DNA of 52,368 bases from Actinokineospora iranica (GTDB lineage Bacteria > Actinomycetota > Actinomycetes > Mycobacteriales > Pseudonocardiaceae), in assembly GCF_900101685.1 (NCBI RefSeq), contig NZ_FMZZ01000025.1, forward strand, positions 1 through 52,368, given 5' to 3'. This document shows positions 1-7,703 of the stretch, in pieces. The notes under the pieces are model-generated. The model was not told where the DNA came from. It saw only the letters and a program-made list of their open reading frames with translations, and did not search any database. Position 1 is the stretch's first letter. Each line of letters opens with the position of its first letter. A program made the translations under genes and the position numbers.

Positions 1-90
1 AAGCCAGGCGTGGTCAAGCCAGGCGTGGTCAAGCCAGGCGTGGTCAAGCCAGGCGTGGTCAAGCCAGGCGTGGTCAAGCCAGGCGTGGTC
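1..90. repeat. 15-bp tandem repeat, six perfect copies
   Basis: Six perfect copies of AAGCCAGGCGTGGTC run from the first base to position 90; a diverged seventh copy starts at 91. The array is cut by the window edge, so its true length is unknown. It is open in the forward direction (repeating Lys-Pro-Gly-Val-Val, stop at 133), so it could be the tail of a gene entering from the left. The stop of the minus-strand SRPBCC gene lies inside the last copy. The period is a multiple of three, unlike the 8-bp and 7-bp arrays near 40.7 and 44.4 kb. Confidence 0.95.
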
Positions 91-766
91 AAGCCGGACC
101 GGCGACCACTGTGGGCCCTTCCGCGATGGCCTTGATGCCGTCGAGGGTGCGGGCCATGCTCGCGCGCAGCGCGTCGAGCCTGCCCGCGACGATCGCCTCC
201 GCCCGGTCGGGAAAGCGCTCGACGGCCAGAGTGAGCCCCGAGCGGGCGGAACCGAAGCGGACGGCGTAGCGCACCAGCGTCCCGTCCCCGTCGGGGGTGA
301 GGGTGAAGCGCCAGGTGGCGGCGGGCGCGGTGGGATCGGGTGCCGTGTCGCCGAAGCGGCCGTCGGGATCGACCACCGCCCAGGCGAACGTGTGCGGGGC
401 GGACAGGTCGACCACATGGGACACCGTCCGCCAGTCGCCCAGCATCGGGTTGTGGTTGTACCCCTCGAACCGCGCGCCCAGCGCGGGCGAGGAGGCACCG
501 CCCAGCCACCGCACGCGCCGCAGTTCCTCACTGAACCGAACGGAAAGCTCGATGTCGGTCACCAGTTCCCAGACCCGCCGCACCCCCGCGTCGACGTGCG
601 CCTCGCATTCCACCCCCCGGCCCGCGATGCCCGCGCCCCGACCGCCGACCCCCTGCCGATCGTCCCCTCGGCCGACCCCCGCGGCCCCCCGACGATCACC
701 GCTGCCGCCGACGGCTTCGGAACCCCCGCCCGCGCCACCGCGGCCCACGTCCGCCCCACCGCCCAT
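89..766 (-). CDS. SRPBCC/polyketide cyclase-like protein
   Basis: About 225 residues. The first ~50 residues after the chosen start are Gly/Arg-rich low complexity. From about residue 51 an SRPBCC (START-like, polyketide cyclase/dehydrase) fold is recognisable: a VECEAHVDAGVRRVWELVTD start, a central FEGYNHNPMLGDWRTVSHV strand pair and a C-terminal amphipathic helix. Such proteins bind hydrophobic ligands; the ligand here cannot be told. The ATG at 766 is chosen because AAGGAGGCAGC lies just upstream; a longer frame reaches 886 but is low complexity. The stop falls in the 15-bp repeat array. It is not visibly coupled to neighbours and its link to the biosynthetic cluster is unproven. Confidence 0.7.
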   Translation of the reverse strand: MGGGADVGRGGAGGGSEAVGGSGDRRGAAGVGRGDDRQGVGGRGAGIAGRGVECEAHVDAGVRRVWELVTDIELSVRFSEELRRVRWLGGASSPALGARFEGYNHNPMLGDWRTVSHVVDLSAPHTFAWAVVDPDGRFGDTAPDPTAPAATWRFTLTPDGDGTLVRYAVRFGSARSGLTLAVERFPDRAEAIVAGRLDALRASMARTLDGIKAIAEGPTVVAGPA

Positions 767-898
767 GCCGCTGCCTCCTTCGCGGTCGCCAGTCGGCGTG
801 CGCCGCACCGCGACCAGCTGCGATCGTTTGTCCGCGCGCTCCATCCTGGCGCGGATCGCCGGTGCGCGGTCAGTGGTTCGCACCACAGCCGACCAGAC

Positions 899-1708
899 TC
901 AGTGGACGGAGCCGTTCAGGAAGCCGAGCAGGGCGCGGTCGAACTCGGCGCGGCGGTCGAGGTTGACCATGTGGCCCGCGCCGGGGACGACCTGTTTGCC
1001 GGCATCGGGCGCCTTGCTCGCGACGAGGTCGGCCACGGCGTGGATGTCGCTGGAATCCAGGTCTCCGACGAGGAGCAGGGTGGGCGCGGTTAACTCGGCC
1101 ACCCGGTCGATCGCGCCCAGCTCGGTCGCCAGGGTCATCGCGGCCGCGCCGTGGCGGGCGATGGTGTCGGTCATCAACCCGTGGCACAGGTCCCGCGTGG
1201 TCCGGTCCGTCTCCTCGGGCAGGCGGTGCGGACCGTCCACCCACATCCGCATCACACATTCGACGGCAGCGCCGGTGTCGCCCGCCTCGGCGGCCTCGGT
1301 GAGTCGGGCGAGCTGGCCGAGGATGAACGGGTCGCGCAAGGTCATGCCGCTGATGCCGGGGGCGGCCAGCAGGAGGCGGTCGACCAGGTGCGGGTAGGCG
1401 AGCGCGAAGTCGATCGATGTGCGCGCCCCCAGCGACAGGCCGACCAGGGCCGCCCGCTCGATGCCGAGCGCCGCGAACAGCCGCCGCAGGTCCTCGTAGT
1501 GGGCGAACGGCTTTCTCGGCGTAGCGGACGCGCCGTGGCCACGGGCGTCGTAGCGCACGACAGTGTGCTGCCGCGCCAGCCGCGCCACCTGGTCGTCCCA
1601 CATCCGCCCGGTGAGCACGCCCGCGTGCAGCAGCACCACCGGGCTCCCCGCGCCCTGGATTTCGTAACTCAATTCGCCGTCGTCGACGACGACCATCCCC
1701 GTGGCCAT
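899..1708 (-). CDS. alpha/beta hydrolase
   Basis: A 269-residue single-domain alpha/beta hydrolase of usual length. It shows the oxyanion HAG region near residue 25, the nucleophile elbow GLSLG with Ser92, the acid in LLLVGDLD and the catalytic His in GAGHMVNL near the C-terminus. The family includes esterases, lactonases and dehydrochlorinase-like enzymes; the closest general resemblance is to 3-oxoadipate enol-lactonase/haloperoxidase-type hydrolases, but the substrate is not readable. ATG at 1708 follows a G-rich ribosome site (GGGGGGTTGAG); an upstream in-frame start at 1777 is less likely. It lies tail-to-head before the SRPBCC gene on the same strand and may be cotranscribed with it. 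Confidence 0.85.
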   Translation of the reverse strand: MATGMVVVDDGELSYEIQGAGSPVVLLHAGVLTGRMWDDQVARLARQHTVVRYDARGHGASATPRKPFAHYEDLRRLFAALGIERAALVGLSLGARTSIDFALAYPHLVDRLLLAAPGISGMTLRDPFILGQLARLTEAAEAGDTGAAVECVMRMWVDGPHRLPEETDRTTRDLCHGLMTDTIARHGAAAMTLATELGAIDRVAELTAPTLLLVGDLDSSDIHAVADLVASKAPDAGKQVVPGAGHMVNLDRRAEFDRALLGFLNGSVH

Positions 1709-1800
1709 CTCAACCCCCCGATCCCCTACCGCCACGCTACCGAGAACGCCGGTCCCGGTGGGGAATCGCACCGGCACGTACCCGATCGTGGCGGGGGTCG

Positions 1801-2241
1801 GCGTGGCGGGCTGGGCTGGTCGCGGCGTTCCATGTGATCGCGGTGGACACGCAGATCGCGACGTCCGACGCCAAGTACGCCTACCTCGCTTGGCGGCCGG
1901 TCACCGAGATCCGCGCCAGCGGGGAGGCGGGGTGGACGCCGCTGCATGTCACCCCGGCGCATCCGGACTATCCGAGCGGGCACGCCAGCTACGCGGGAGC
2001 CGCTGAAGGGGTGCTGACGGCTTTGGTTGGGGCGCGCGCGAAGCGGCCGTTCACCGTCGCCAGCCCCACCGCCCCCGGGCTGACGGTCACGTACCGAAGC
2101 TGGCAGGAGTTGACCCGCGACAACGTCGACGCCCGAGTGTGGTCAGGCATCCACAGTCGCACGGCGGACGAGGTCGGTGTCCATGTGGGACAGTCGGTCG
2201 CGGCGTACGCACTGGCCTCGTTCGGCGAGCTGTTGCGGTGA
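1801..2241 (+). pseudogene. 5'-truncated vanadium haloperoxidase/PAP2 phosphatase remnant
   Basis: The frame ending at 2241 encodes only the C-terminal third of a vanadium-dependent haloperoxidase/PAP2-superfamily protein. Visible parts are DAKYAYLAWRPVTEIR, the core HPDYPSGHASYAG and the last motif SGIHSRTADEVGVHVG, which carry the His residues that bind vanadate or phosphate. Homology begins at about 1801-1815 (the stretch reading LVAAFHVIAV), upstream of the first possible start (GTG 1834). The N-terminal several hundred residues typical of the family are missing; just upstream lies the 5' end of the divergent hydrolase. I call it a decayed fragment. A short functional protein from 1834 (135 residues) is possible but would lack the other half of the helical bundle. 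Confidence 0.7.
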
Positions 2242-2330
2242 GTTCGGCGATAACGGGGACGCACGCCCGCGAGATGCGGCAATCTTGAGCCGATTCCGCC
2301 CCGCCGGGGCGGTTCGGTGGAGGGAGAGCC

Positions 2331-2828
2331 ATGGGAATGCTCGCACTGGGGGCCGTCGCGGCGCTGGTCGCCGCGGTGGCGCCCGCGGCGCAGGCGGACG
2401 AGCCGGGCGCGAGCCTGGCGTACCAGGCCGAGGCGGGCGCGTGGCCGGTCGACGGCCGCGGTGCGTCGTGGTCGACGCCAGCCAACGAGGTGATGGTGTG
2501 GGAGTTCGACGGGGTGGTCAAGGTCGACGGCCAGAACAGCACCGGCTCCGACTACCTGCGCGTCGAGCTAACCGGGCCGGGGGGCACACCGCTGGAAGCG
2601 GGCGCCTACACCGGGGTCCGCAACCGGCACCGACACCCGGAGGGCCCCGGCATCGAGGTGGTCTCCAACGGCTTCGGCTGCGGCGACGACTACGCCGAGT
2701 TCACCATCACCTCGCTGGCCCGGGACCCGGCCGACGGCGCGCTGACCGCCCTGGATGTCGAGGTCACCCATCGCTGCGGCTCCCCGACGGCCCCGGCGCT
2801 CACCGCCACCGCGCACTTCCGGCGCTGA
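2331..2828 (+). CDS. secreted protein of unknown function
   Basis: A 165-residue protein with a short signal peptide: hydrophobic residues from about 2 to 20, with an AQA-D type signal peptidase I site near residue 22. The mature part looks beta-rich with two Cys (one in GFGCGDD, one in VTHRCGS) that could form a disulfide. The pattern 'L..G.Y......GPGI.V...GFGC....F.I......G....LDV...H.C' resembles a family of exported actinobacterial proteins of unknown function. ATG 2331 has a clear ribosome site (GGAGGGAGAGCC). It is followed 12 bp later by the convergent ilvE gene. Function unknown. Confidence 0.75.
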   Translation: MGMLALGAVAALVAAVAPAAQADEPGASLAYQAEAGAWPVDGRGASWSTPANEVMVWEFDGVVKVDGQNSTGSDYLRVELTGPGGTPLEAGAYTGVRNRHRHPEGPGIEVVSNGFGCGDDYAEFTITSLARDPADGALTALDVEVTHRCGSPTAPALTATAHFRR

Positions 2829-2840
2829 TCGGCCGTCCGC

Positions 2841-3926
2841 TCAGAGGACGCGGTGGAGCCAGCCCCGGGTGTCCTGGGTGCGGCCGTACTGGATGTCGAG
2901 TATGTGCTCGCGCAAGGTGAGGGTGGTCTTGCCTGGTGCGCCGTCTCCGACTGTGAAGTCGTCGGTCGGGGAGCGGAAGGCGGTGATGGGGGTGATCACG
3001 GCGGCGGTGCCGGTGGCGAAGACCTCGGTGATGGCGCCGGTGCGGCAGCCCTCGCTGAGTTCGGCGCGGGTGACGGGGCGTTCGACCGGGGTCAGGTTGT
3101 GGTCGGGGGCCAGGGCCAGGACGCTGTCCCTGGTGACGCCGTCGAGGATGGTGCCGAGGCCGGGGGTGATCAGCTCGCCGGTCGCGGTGATCAGGCACAG
3201 GTTCATGGTGCCCGACTCCTCCAGCTTGTTCCGGTCGGCGCTGTCCAGGTAGAGGACCTGGTCGCAGCCGTGTTCGCGGGCCTCACGCTGGGCGGCGAGG
3301 CTGCCTGCGTAGTTGCCGCCGCACTTGGCAGCGCCGGTGCCGCCGGGGGCCGCTCGGGTGTACTCGGCGCTGATCCAGAGGGTGACGCCCGCGACGCCCG
3401 CGGCGAAGTAGGGGCCCGCCGGGGAGGCGATCACCGAGAAGACGAACTCCTCCGCTGGGCGGACGCCGAGGAACGCCTCGGCGGCGAACATGAACGGGCG
3501 CAGGTACAGGCTGTGCTCGCTGCCGCCGTCGGGCACCCAGGCCTCGTCCGCGCGGACCAGCGCCTCGACGCCGCGCACGAAGGACTCTTCGTCCAGTTCC
3601 GGCATCGCGAGCCGCCGGGCGGACCGGGCGAAGCGGCGGGCGTTCATCTCCGGGCGGAACAGCCAGACGCCGCCGTCGGCGTGCCGGTAGGCCTTGAGGC
3701 CCTCGAAGATCTCCTGCGCGTAGTGCAGCACGGCGGCGCTGGGGTGCAGGCTGAACGGGGCCAGCGCGCTCACCCTGCGGTCGCGCCAGCCGGTGTCCGG
3801 GGTCCAGGTCGCGGTGGCCATGTGGTCGGTGAAGTGCTTGCCGAAGCCGGGGGCGGCCAGGATCGCCGCGCGCTCGGCCGCGGCCAGGGGGTGGTCGGAC
3901 GGGTGGACCACGAACTCGACACTCAT
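2841..3926 (-). CDS. ilvE: branched-chain amino acid aminotransferase
   Basis: A 361-residue fold-type IV PLP aminotransferase that interconverts Leu/Ile/Val and their 2-oxo acids using glutamate/2-oxoglutarate. The PLP lysine is K201 in GAAKCGGNYAGS. Other family motifs are the YAQEIFEGLKAYR block, YLRPFMFA, NKLEESGTMN (cofactor phosphate loop) and the C-terminal TREHILDIQYG. Length fits long-form bacterial BCAT-II. The ATG at 3926 is favoured over an in-frame start at 4007 because MSVEFVVHPS matches the usual N-terminus. It lies at the edge of the biosynthetic cluster. It could supply branched starter acids, but a housekeeping role is equally likely. Confidence 0.93.
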   Translation of the reverse strand: MSVEFVVHPSDHPLAAAERAAILAAPGFGKHFTDHMATATWTPDTGWRDRRVSALAPFSLHPSAAVLHYAQEIFEGLKAYRHADGGVWLFRPEMNARRFARSARRLAMPELDEESFVRGVEALVRADEAWVPDGGSEHSLYLRPFMFAAEAFLGVRPAEEFVFSVIASPAGPYFAAGVAGVTLWISAEYTRAAPGGTGAAKCGGNYAGSLAAQREAREHGCDQVLYLDSADRNKLEESGTMNLCLITATGELITPGLGTILDGVTRDSVLALAPDHNLTPVERPVTRAELSEGCRTGAITEVFATGTAAVITPITAFRSPTDDFTVGDGAPGKTTLTLREHILDIQYGRTQDTRGWLHRVL

Positions 3927-4174
3927 GACCGCACCCCTGTCTCTCGCCACCCTGACCAGTGCCGATGACTCTACCCAACGGCCGACCGGCCCCATGCCCG
4001 TGATCACCCGGACCGGCGGCGAAATCGCGCCCCACTATTCGCCGGGGCGCAACCCCTATCCACCACTGAACCCGCCGGATTTTCCGGGACCCCTGACCGG
4101 TGGATTCACTTCGGGCCACCGACCAGCCCGGCAGGGATTCACACGGGACTCCCACCATGCATTCTCAAAGATGG

Positions 4175-4960
4175 TCAGACCGCGGCGCGGGGAGCGAAAA
4201 AGGGGTCCAGGGTCTGGTCGGCGCGCAGGATCGCCTGATGGAGCGCGCGCAGTATTCGGCACGGTTCCAGGCCGAGTTCGCGATTGAGCGTGCCGCGCAG
4301 CTGGGAGTAGACGCGCAGCGCGTCGGACTGCCGTTCCGAGCGGTACAGGGCGATCATGAGCTGCCGGTAGAACGCCTCCCGGAACGGGTGCTCGCTGACC
4401 ATGGTGAGCAGCTCGCCGATGAGGTGCCGGTCGCGGCCGAGGGCGAGGTCCGCCTCCACCCGCATCTCGACCGCGGACACCCGAAGCTCGTCGAGGCGGA
4501 TGGCGGCGTTGCGCAGCAGCGGGCTGTCGTGCAGGCCGTGCAGGGTCGACCCGCGCCACATCGACAGCGCCGCGGCCAGGGTCTTCGCCGCCGCGTCGTC
4601 GTCCCCGGCGGCGAGCAGCCTGCTCCCGTCGCCGATCAGGCGCTCGACCACCAGGAAGTCGATGTCCGCCTGGTCGGCCGCGAGCAGGTAGCCGCCTGCG
4701 CAGGTCTGCACCGGGCTGGCGCCCGCGCCGTCCTCGCCGAGGAACTTGCGCAGCTGCGAGACGTAGACGTGCAGGGCGGTCCGCGCGCTGCGCGGGCCGT
4801 GGTTGCCCCACATCGACCCGAGGAGCGCGTCGAGGGTGACGACCTCGTTGGCGCGCACCAGCAGGGTGGCCAGCAGGATCTTGACCTTGGCGGCTTTCAG
4901 CGCGCGAGGGGTCTCCCCGGAGCCGATCACCTGCAACGGTCCCAATACTCGGTATTCCAT
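4175..4960 (-). CDS. SARP-family transcriptional activator
   Basis: A 261-residue Streptomyces antibiotic regulatory protein. Residues ~1-95 form an OmpR-like winged helix (MEYRVLGPLQVIG start, ALKAAKVKILLATLL, then RTALHVYVSQLRKFLG). Residues ~100-250 form the bacterial transcriptional activation (BTAD) helical domain. There is no NB-ARC/TPR extension, so it is a small SARP of the ActII-ORF4/DnrI class. ATG 4960 is preceded by CGGAGAA. It is divergent from the FAD oxidoreductase at 5444 across a 483-bp gap and is the obvious pathway-specific activator of the tetronate-type cluster. The targets are inferred; no SARP heptamer repeats could be assigned by eye with confidence. Confidence 0.93.
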   Translation of the reverse strand: MEYRVLGPLQVIGSGETPRALKAAKVKILLATLLVRANEVVTLDALLGSMWGNHGPRSARTALHVYVSQLRKFLGEDGAGASPVQTCAGGYLLAADQADIDFLVVERLIGDGSRLLAAGDDDAAAKTLAAALSMWRGSTLHGLHDSPLLRNAAIRLDELRVSAVEMRVEADLALGRDRHLIGELLTMVSEHPFREAFYRQLMIALYRSERQSDALRVYSQLRGTLNRELGLEPCRILRALHQAILRADQTLDPFFAPRAAV

Positions 4961-5443
4961 TTCTCCGCATCCCCCGGACTGAACCGGTTCGACATGACGA
5001 TGATTCACATAACCGGGACACGACCTCGACCACCGGCCCGGTGACCGCGGGCGTGCGACTTCGCGATTCGCCCGCCGCTGCACGCGGCGAACCAGAACAT
5101 GTGACCAATGATGTCAGTGTGCCCGCTTTCGACAAGCGTGGGTAATCCACCGAGGAGCCCAACCAGGCTAGCCCGAATGCGTGATCATTCGCAGTTCACC
5201 TCTCGCTAACAACATCGACGCATCCTGGCCGCGCAATGGCAGCCGGGACCGCTCCCGGCATATTCATGAATAGCGAGTCGTTACCCGCGAGGTAACCGGT
5301 TCACCGAAGCGCGAACGCCACCGCGGGCGCCCGCCCGGTGGAACCTGCCCGGTTAAGCGCCGCTTCAGCGCGGCTCCCGCGGTCGGCATAGCGGGCCCGG
5401 GGAAGCTGGCTGGGAGAATCCGGCGGCTGGAGGAGACGAACCG
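4961..5443. promoter_or_regulatory. divergent promoter region between SARP and FAD oxidoreductase genes
   Basis: No gene is seen in this 483-bp gap. It must hold the promoters of both the SARP gene (leftward) and the FAD oxidoreductase gene (rightward). It contains a palindrome GTTACC-CGCGA-GGTAAC at 5280-5296 and two GTTCACC elements at 5194-5200 and 5299-5305, spaced 105 bp. These are candidate regulator sites only; no clear -35/-10 pair was identified. The ribosome site of the rightward gene (GGAGGAG) sits at about 5430. Confidence 0.4.
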
Positions 5444-6664
5444 ATGGGTCCAATGGCAGTCGATGTCTGCGTCGTCGGAGGCGGGCCCGCGGGACTGGCC
5501 CTCGGGCTGGTGCTCGCGCGCCAGGGCGTCGAGGTCGTCGTGGTGGAGCAGAGCGGGCACTTCAACCGGTCCTTCCGCGGCGAGTCGGTCTCCCCGGACG
5601 CGGTGTTCGTGCTCGACCGGCTCGGCGTGCTGGAGAAGATCAAGGCCGAGGGCGCGCTGACCACCGAGCGGATGGAGATCACTGAGGCGGGCCGCACGGT
5701 GCTGCGCAGCGAGTTCCGCGACTACCGCTACCCGCACCGGTACCCGCTGGAGCTGCCGCAGCCCACGCTGCTCGGCGTTCTCGACGCGGCGGCGAGCGGG
5801 TTCGACACCTTCACCCTGCTGCGCAAGACGTCGATGGTCGGCCTGCTCCGCGCGGGCGGCGCGGTGACCGGGGTGCTGGTCAAGGGCCCCGACGGCGAGG
5901 CGGAGATCTCCGCGAAGGTCACCGTTGGCGCCGATGGGCGCTACAGCAAGGTGTTGGAGATGTCCGGCCTGGAGAACACGCGCATCCCGCTGGACCGGGA
6001 CGTGGTGTGGTTCAAGGCGCCGCTGCCGCCGTCGTGGGACCCGGAGACCTACCGCGTGCGGATCTCCGGGGACCGGCACGGGCTGTTCATCCCCACCTAC
6101 CCGGACATGGTGCGGGTGGGCTTCAACATCCCCAAGGGCGGCCTCAAACAGTTGCGCGCCCAGGGGATCGGCGCGCTGCACGCCAAGATCGACGAACTGG
6201 CTCCGGAGCTGTCCGAGCTGGTCCGGGCGAAGGTCACCAGCTACTCCGACACCTCCATGCTCGACATCTTCACCACGATCGTGCCGCGCTGGTCCCGCCC
6301 CGGCCTGGTGGTCATCGGCGACGCGGCGCACACCCTGTCCCCGGTGCTCGGCCAGGGCGTCAACCACGCGCTGATCGACGCGGTGACGCTGGCGCCGATG
6401 CTCGCCAAGGCGGTGCGCCGACCCGACCACCGGGCCGCGACGACCGAGGCGACCGCGGAGTTCCAGCGGCTGCGCGAGCCGGAGGTGCGCCGGTCGCGGG
6501 CGCTGCAACTGCGGCAGGAGCGCATGTTCACCTTCGGCAGCAAGGCGGGCGTGTTTTTGCGCACCAGCCTCTACCGCGCCATGAACGCCAGCCCGTTCCT
6601 CCAGCGCCGGGTGCTCAGCGACGCGTACTTCCGGTTGCAGAAGCGGGAGAACTCGGGCCGCTGA
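5444..6664 (+). CDS. FAD-dependent oxidoreductase (PHBH/halogenase-like fold)
   Basis: A 406-residue flavoprotein of the p-hydroxybenzoate hydroxylase/tryptophan-halogenase superfamily. The N-terminal Rossmann motif is VVGGGPAGLALG (residues ~10-21), the middle motif is VGADGRYSKV, and the second FAD motif is GDAAHTLSPVLGQGVNHAL near residue 293. The Lys-bearing WxWxIP signature of flavin halogenases is not seen, so monooxygenase or dehydrogenase activity is more likely. ATG 5444 has a ribosome site GGAGGAG. It is the first gene rightward of the SARP and ends 102 bp before the convergent methyltransferase, with a hairpin between. A tailoring oxidation in the cluster is inferred; the substrate is unknown. 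Confidence 0.85.
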   Translation: MGPMAVDVCVVGGGPAGLALGLVLARQGVEVVVVEQSGHFNRSFRGESVSPDAVFVLDRLGVLEKIKAEGALTTERMEITEAGRTVLRSEFRDYRYPHRYPLELPQPTLLGVLDAAASGFDTFTLLRKTSMVGLLRAGGAVTGVLVKGPDGEAEISAKVTVGADGRYSKVLEMSGLENTRIPLDRDVVWFKAPLPPSWDPETYRVRISGDRHGLFIPTYPDMVRVGFNIPKGGLKQLRAQGIGALHAKIDELAPELSELVRAKVTSYSDTSMLDIFTTIVPRWSRPGLVVIGDAAHTLSPVLGQGVNHALIDAVTLAPMLAKAVRRPDHRAATTEATAEFQRLREPEVRRSRALQLRQERMFTFGSKAGVFLRTSLYRAMNASPFLQRRVLSDAYFRLQKRENSGR

Positions 6665-6700
6665 CCGGCGGGCGCCTCGGAGCGGGCGCGACGGCCGACG

Positions 6701-6744
6701 GGTCGTGCGGCTGGCGAACCGGGTGGCGAGCCTGCCGCACGACC
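6701..6744. terminator. inverted repeat between convergent genes, candidate bidirectional terminator
   Basis: GGTCGTGCGGC at 6701-6711 is perfectly inverted at 6734-6744, leaving a 22-nt loop. It sits in the 102-bp space between the convergent FAD oxidoreductase and methyltransferase genes, where a two-way terminator is expected. There is no T-run, as is usual for terminators in GC-rich actinomycetes. Confidence 0.5.
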
Positions 6745-6766
6745 GACGAACCGAGCGGCCGGGTGG

Positions 6767-7507
6767 CTAGCGGACGGCGCTGAAGCGGGCCGGTTCCTTG
6801 ACGCCGTGGCCGACATAGCCGACGCCGACGGAGTTGTTCAGCTCGAACTCGGCGAGGCCGCGGCCGCGCAGGACCGAGCCGATCAGCCGGTGCGGCGGGC
6901 GCGCGGGCATCAGGCCCCTGATCTCGGCGAGGACGATGCCGTGTTCGGCGAGCGCGGCGCGCAACTCGCCGGGCCGGATGAACATCCGCCAGTCGTGCGT
7001 GCCGGGCCGCCGGACCCGCAGCACCCGTTCGGCGAGCAGGATCGTGACCAGGTAGCTGCGCACGGTCCGGTTGATCGCGTCGAACAGCAGCAGCCCGCCG
7101 GGCCGCAGCACCCGGGTGATCTGGGCGATCCCCGCGGGCACGTCGCGCAGCTGCGCGAGCACGTCGGAGACCACGACCACATCGGCGGCGCGGTCGGCGA
7201 AAGGCAGGTCGTACGCCGAACCCGGCCGTCTGTCTACTGTGGACTCCGGGGCCTGTCCCGCCCCCGCGGTCAGGTCGACGCTGGTGACGTCATAGCCGAC
7301 CTGGGCCAGCGCCGCGCCGACCTGGCCGCCGCAGCCGATGTCGAGCACCCTCGCCGCCGAGCACGGCCGGTCCAGAAAACGGGACCGAATGGCGGCGTCG
7401 AAATACGCTATCCGGGCCGAATACATATCATGCAGCACGCGCAGCGAGCCCTTGGCGGCGCGCAGGCCGCCGCCGAACTCCGCGCCAGGCTCACCGACCG
7501 GGGTCAT
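6767..7507 (-). CDS. class I SAM-dependent methyltransferase (UbiG-like)
   Basis: A 246-residue Rossmann-fold methyltransferase resembling UbiG/3-demethylubiquinone-type O-methyltransferases. Motif I is VLDIGCGGQVGAAL near residue 55, with Asp of the TSVDLT acidic loop ~20 residues later. Motif III/IV follows as FADRAADVVVVSDVLAQL and motif V as VLRPGGLLLFD. The C-terminal region (HDWRMFIRPGEL...) matches UbiG-like members. It is divergent from the fatty-acyl-AMP ligase operon across 196 bp. O-methylation of the cluster product (for example the tetronate 4-OH) is possible but only inferred. Confidence 0.85.
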   Translation of the reverse strand: MTPVGEPGAEFGGGLRAAKGSLRVLHDMYSARIAYFDAAIRSRFLDRPCSAARVLDIGCGGQVGAALAQVGYDVTSVDLTAGAGQAPESTVDRRPGSAYDLPFADRAADVVVVSDVLAQLRDVPAGIAQITRVLRPGGLLLFDAINRTVRSYLVTILLAERVLRVRRPGTHDWRMFIRPGELRAALAEHGIVLAEIRGLMPARPPHRLIGSVLRGRGLAEFELNNSVGVGYVGHGVKEPARFSAVR

Positions 7508-7703
7508 CGCCGACTCCGTTTCGCCACAAGGTGTCTCCTGCCTTCCCCCGACACGCTAGAGGCAGCGCCGTAGGGGTAAAACCCCTGTTCGGAGGGGCGT
7601 AAGACCCGCGATAGCCGGACTTTAGGGCTGGTCAGCCGCGACCTTAAGACCACCCGTGGACAGTGGTGTCCCGGACTGGAAACACGGCCGTGAGGGGTTT
7701 TTC
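7508..7703. promoter_or_regulatory. divergent promoter region with palindromic operator
   Basis: This gap must carry the promoter of the whole 7.7-22.8 kb biosynthetic operon and that of the methyltransferase. A perfect 15-bp palindrome AGGGGT-AAA-ACCCCT lies at 7572-7586. A weaker related copy (GAGGGGCGTAAGACCC) follows a few bases later at about 7592-7607. Such GGGG/CCCC palindromes suit a dimeric regulator, for example of the LuxR class, but no LuxR-type gene lies in the window. Confidence 0.5.

Noticed and set aside
5444..6664. Flavin-dependent halogenase
   Set aside because: The fold fits, but the WxWxIP motif and the active-site Lys block of FAD halogenases were not found.
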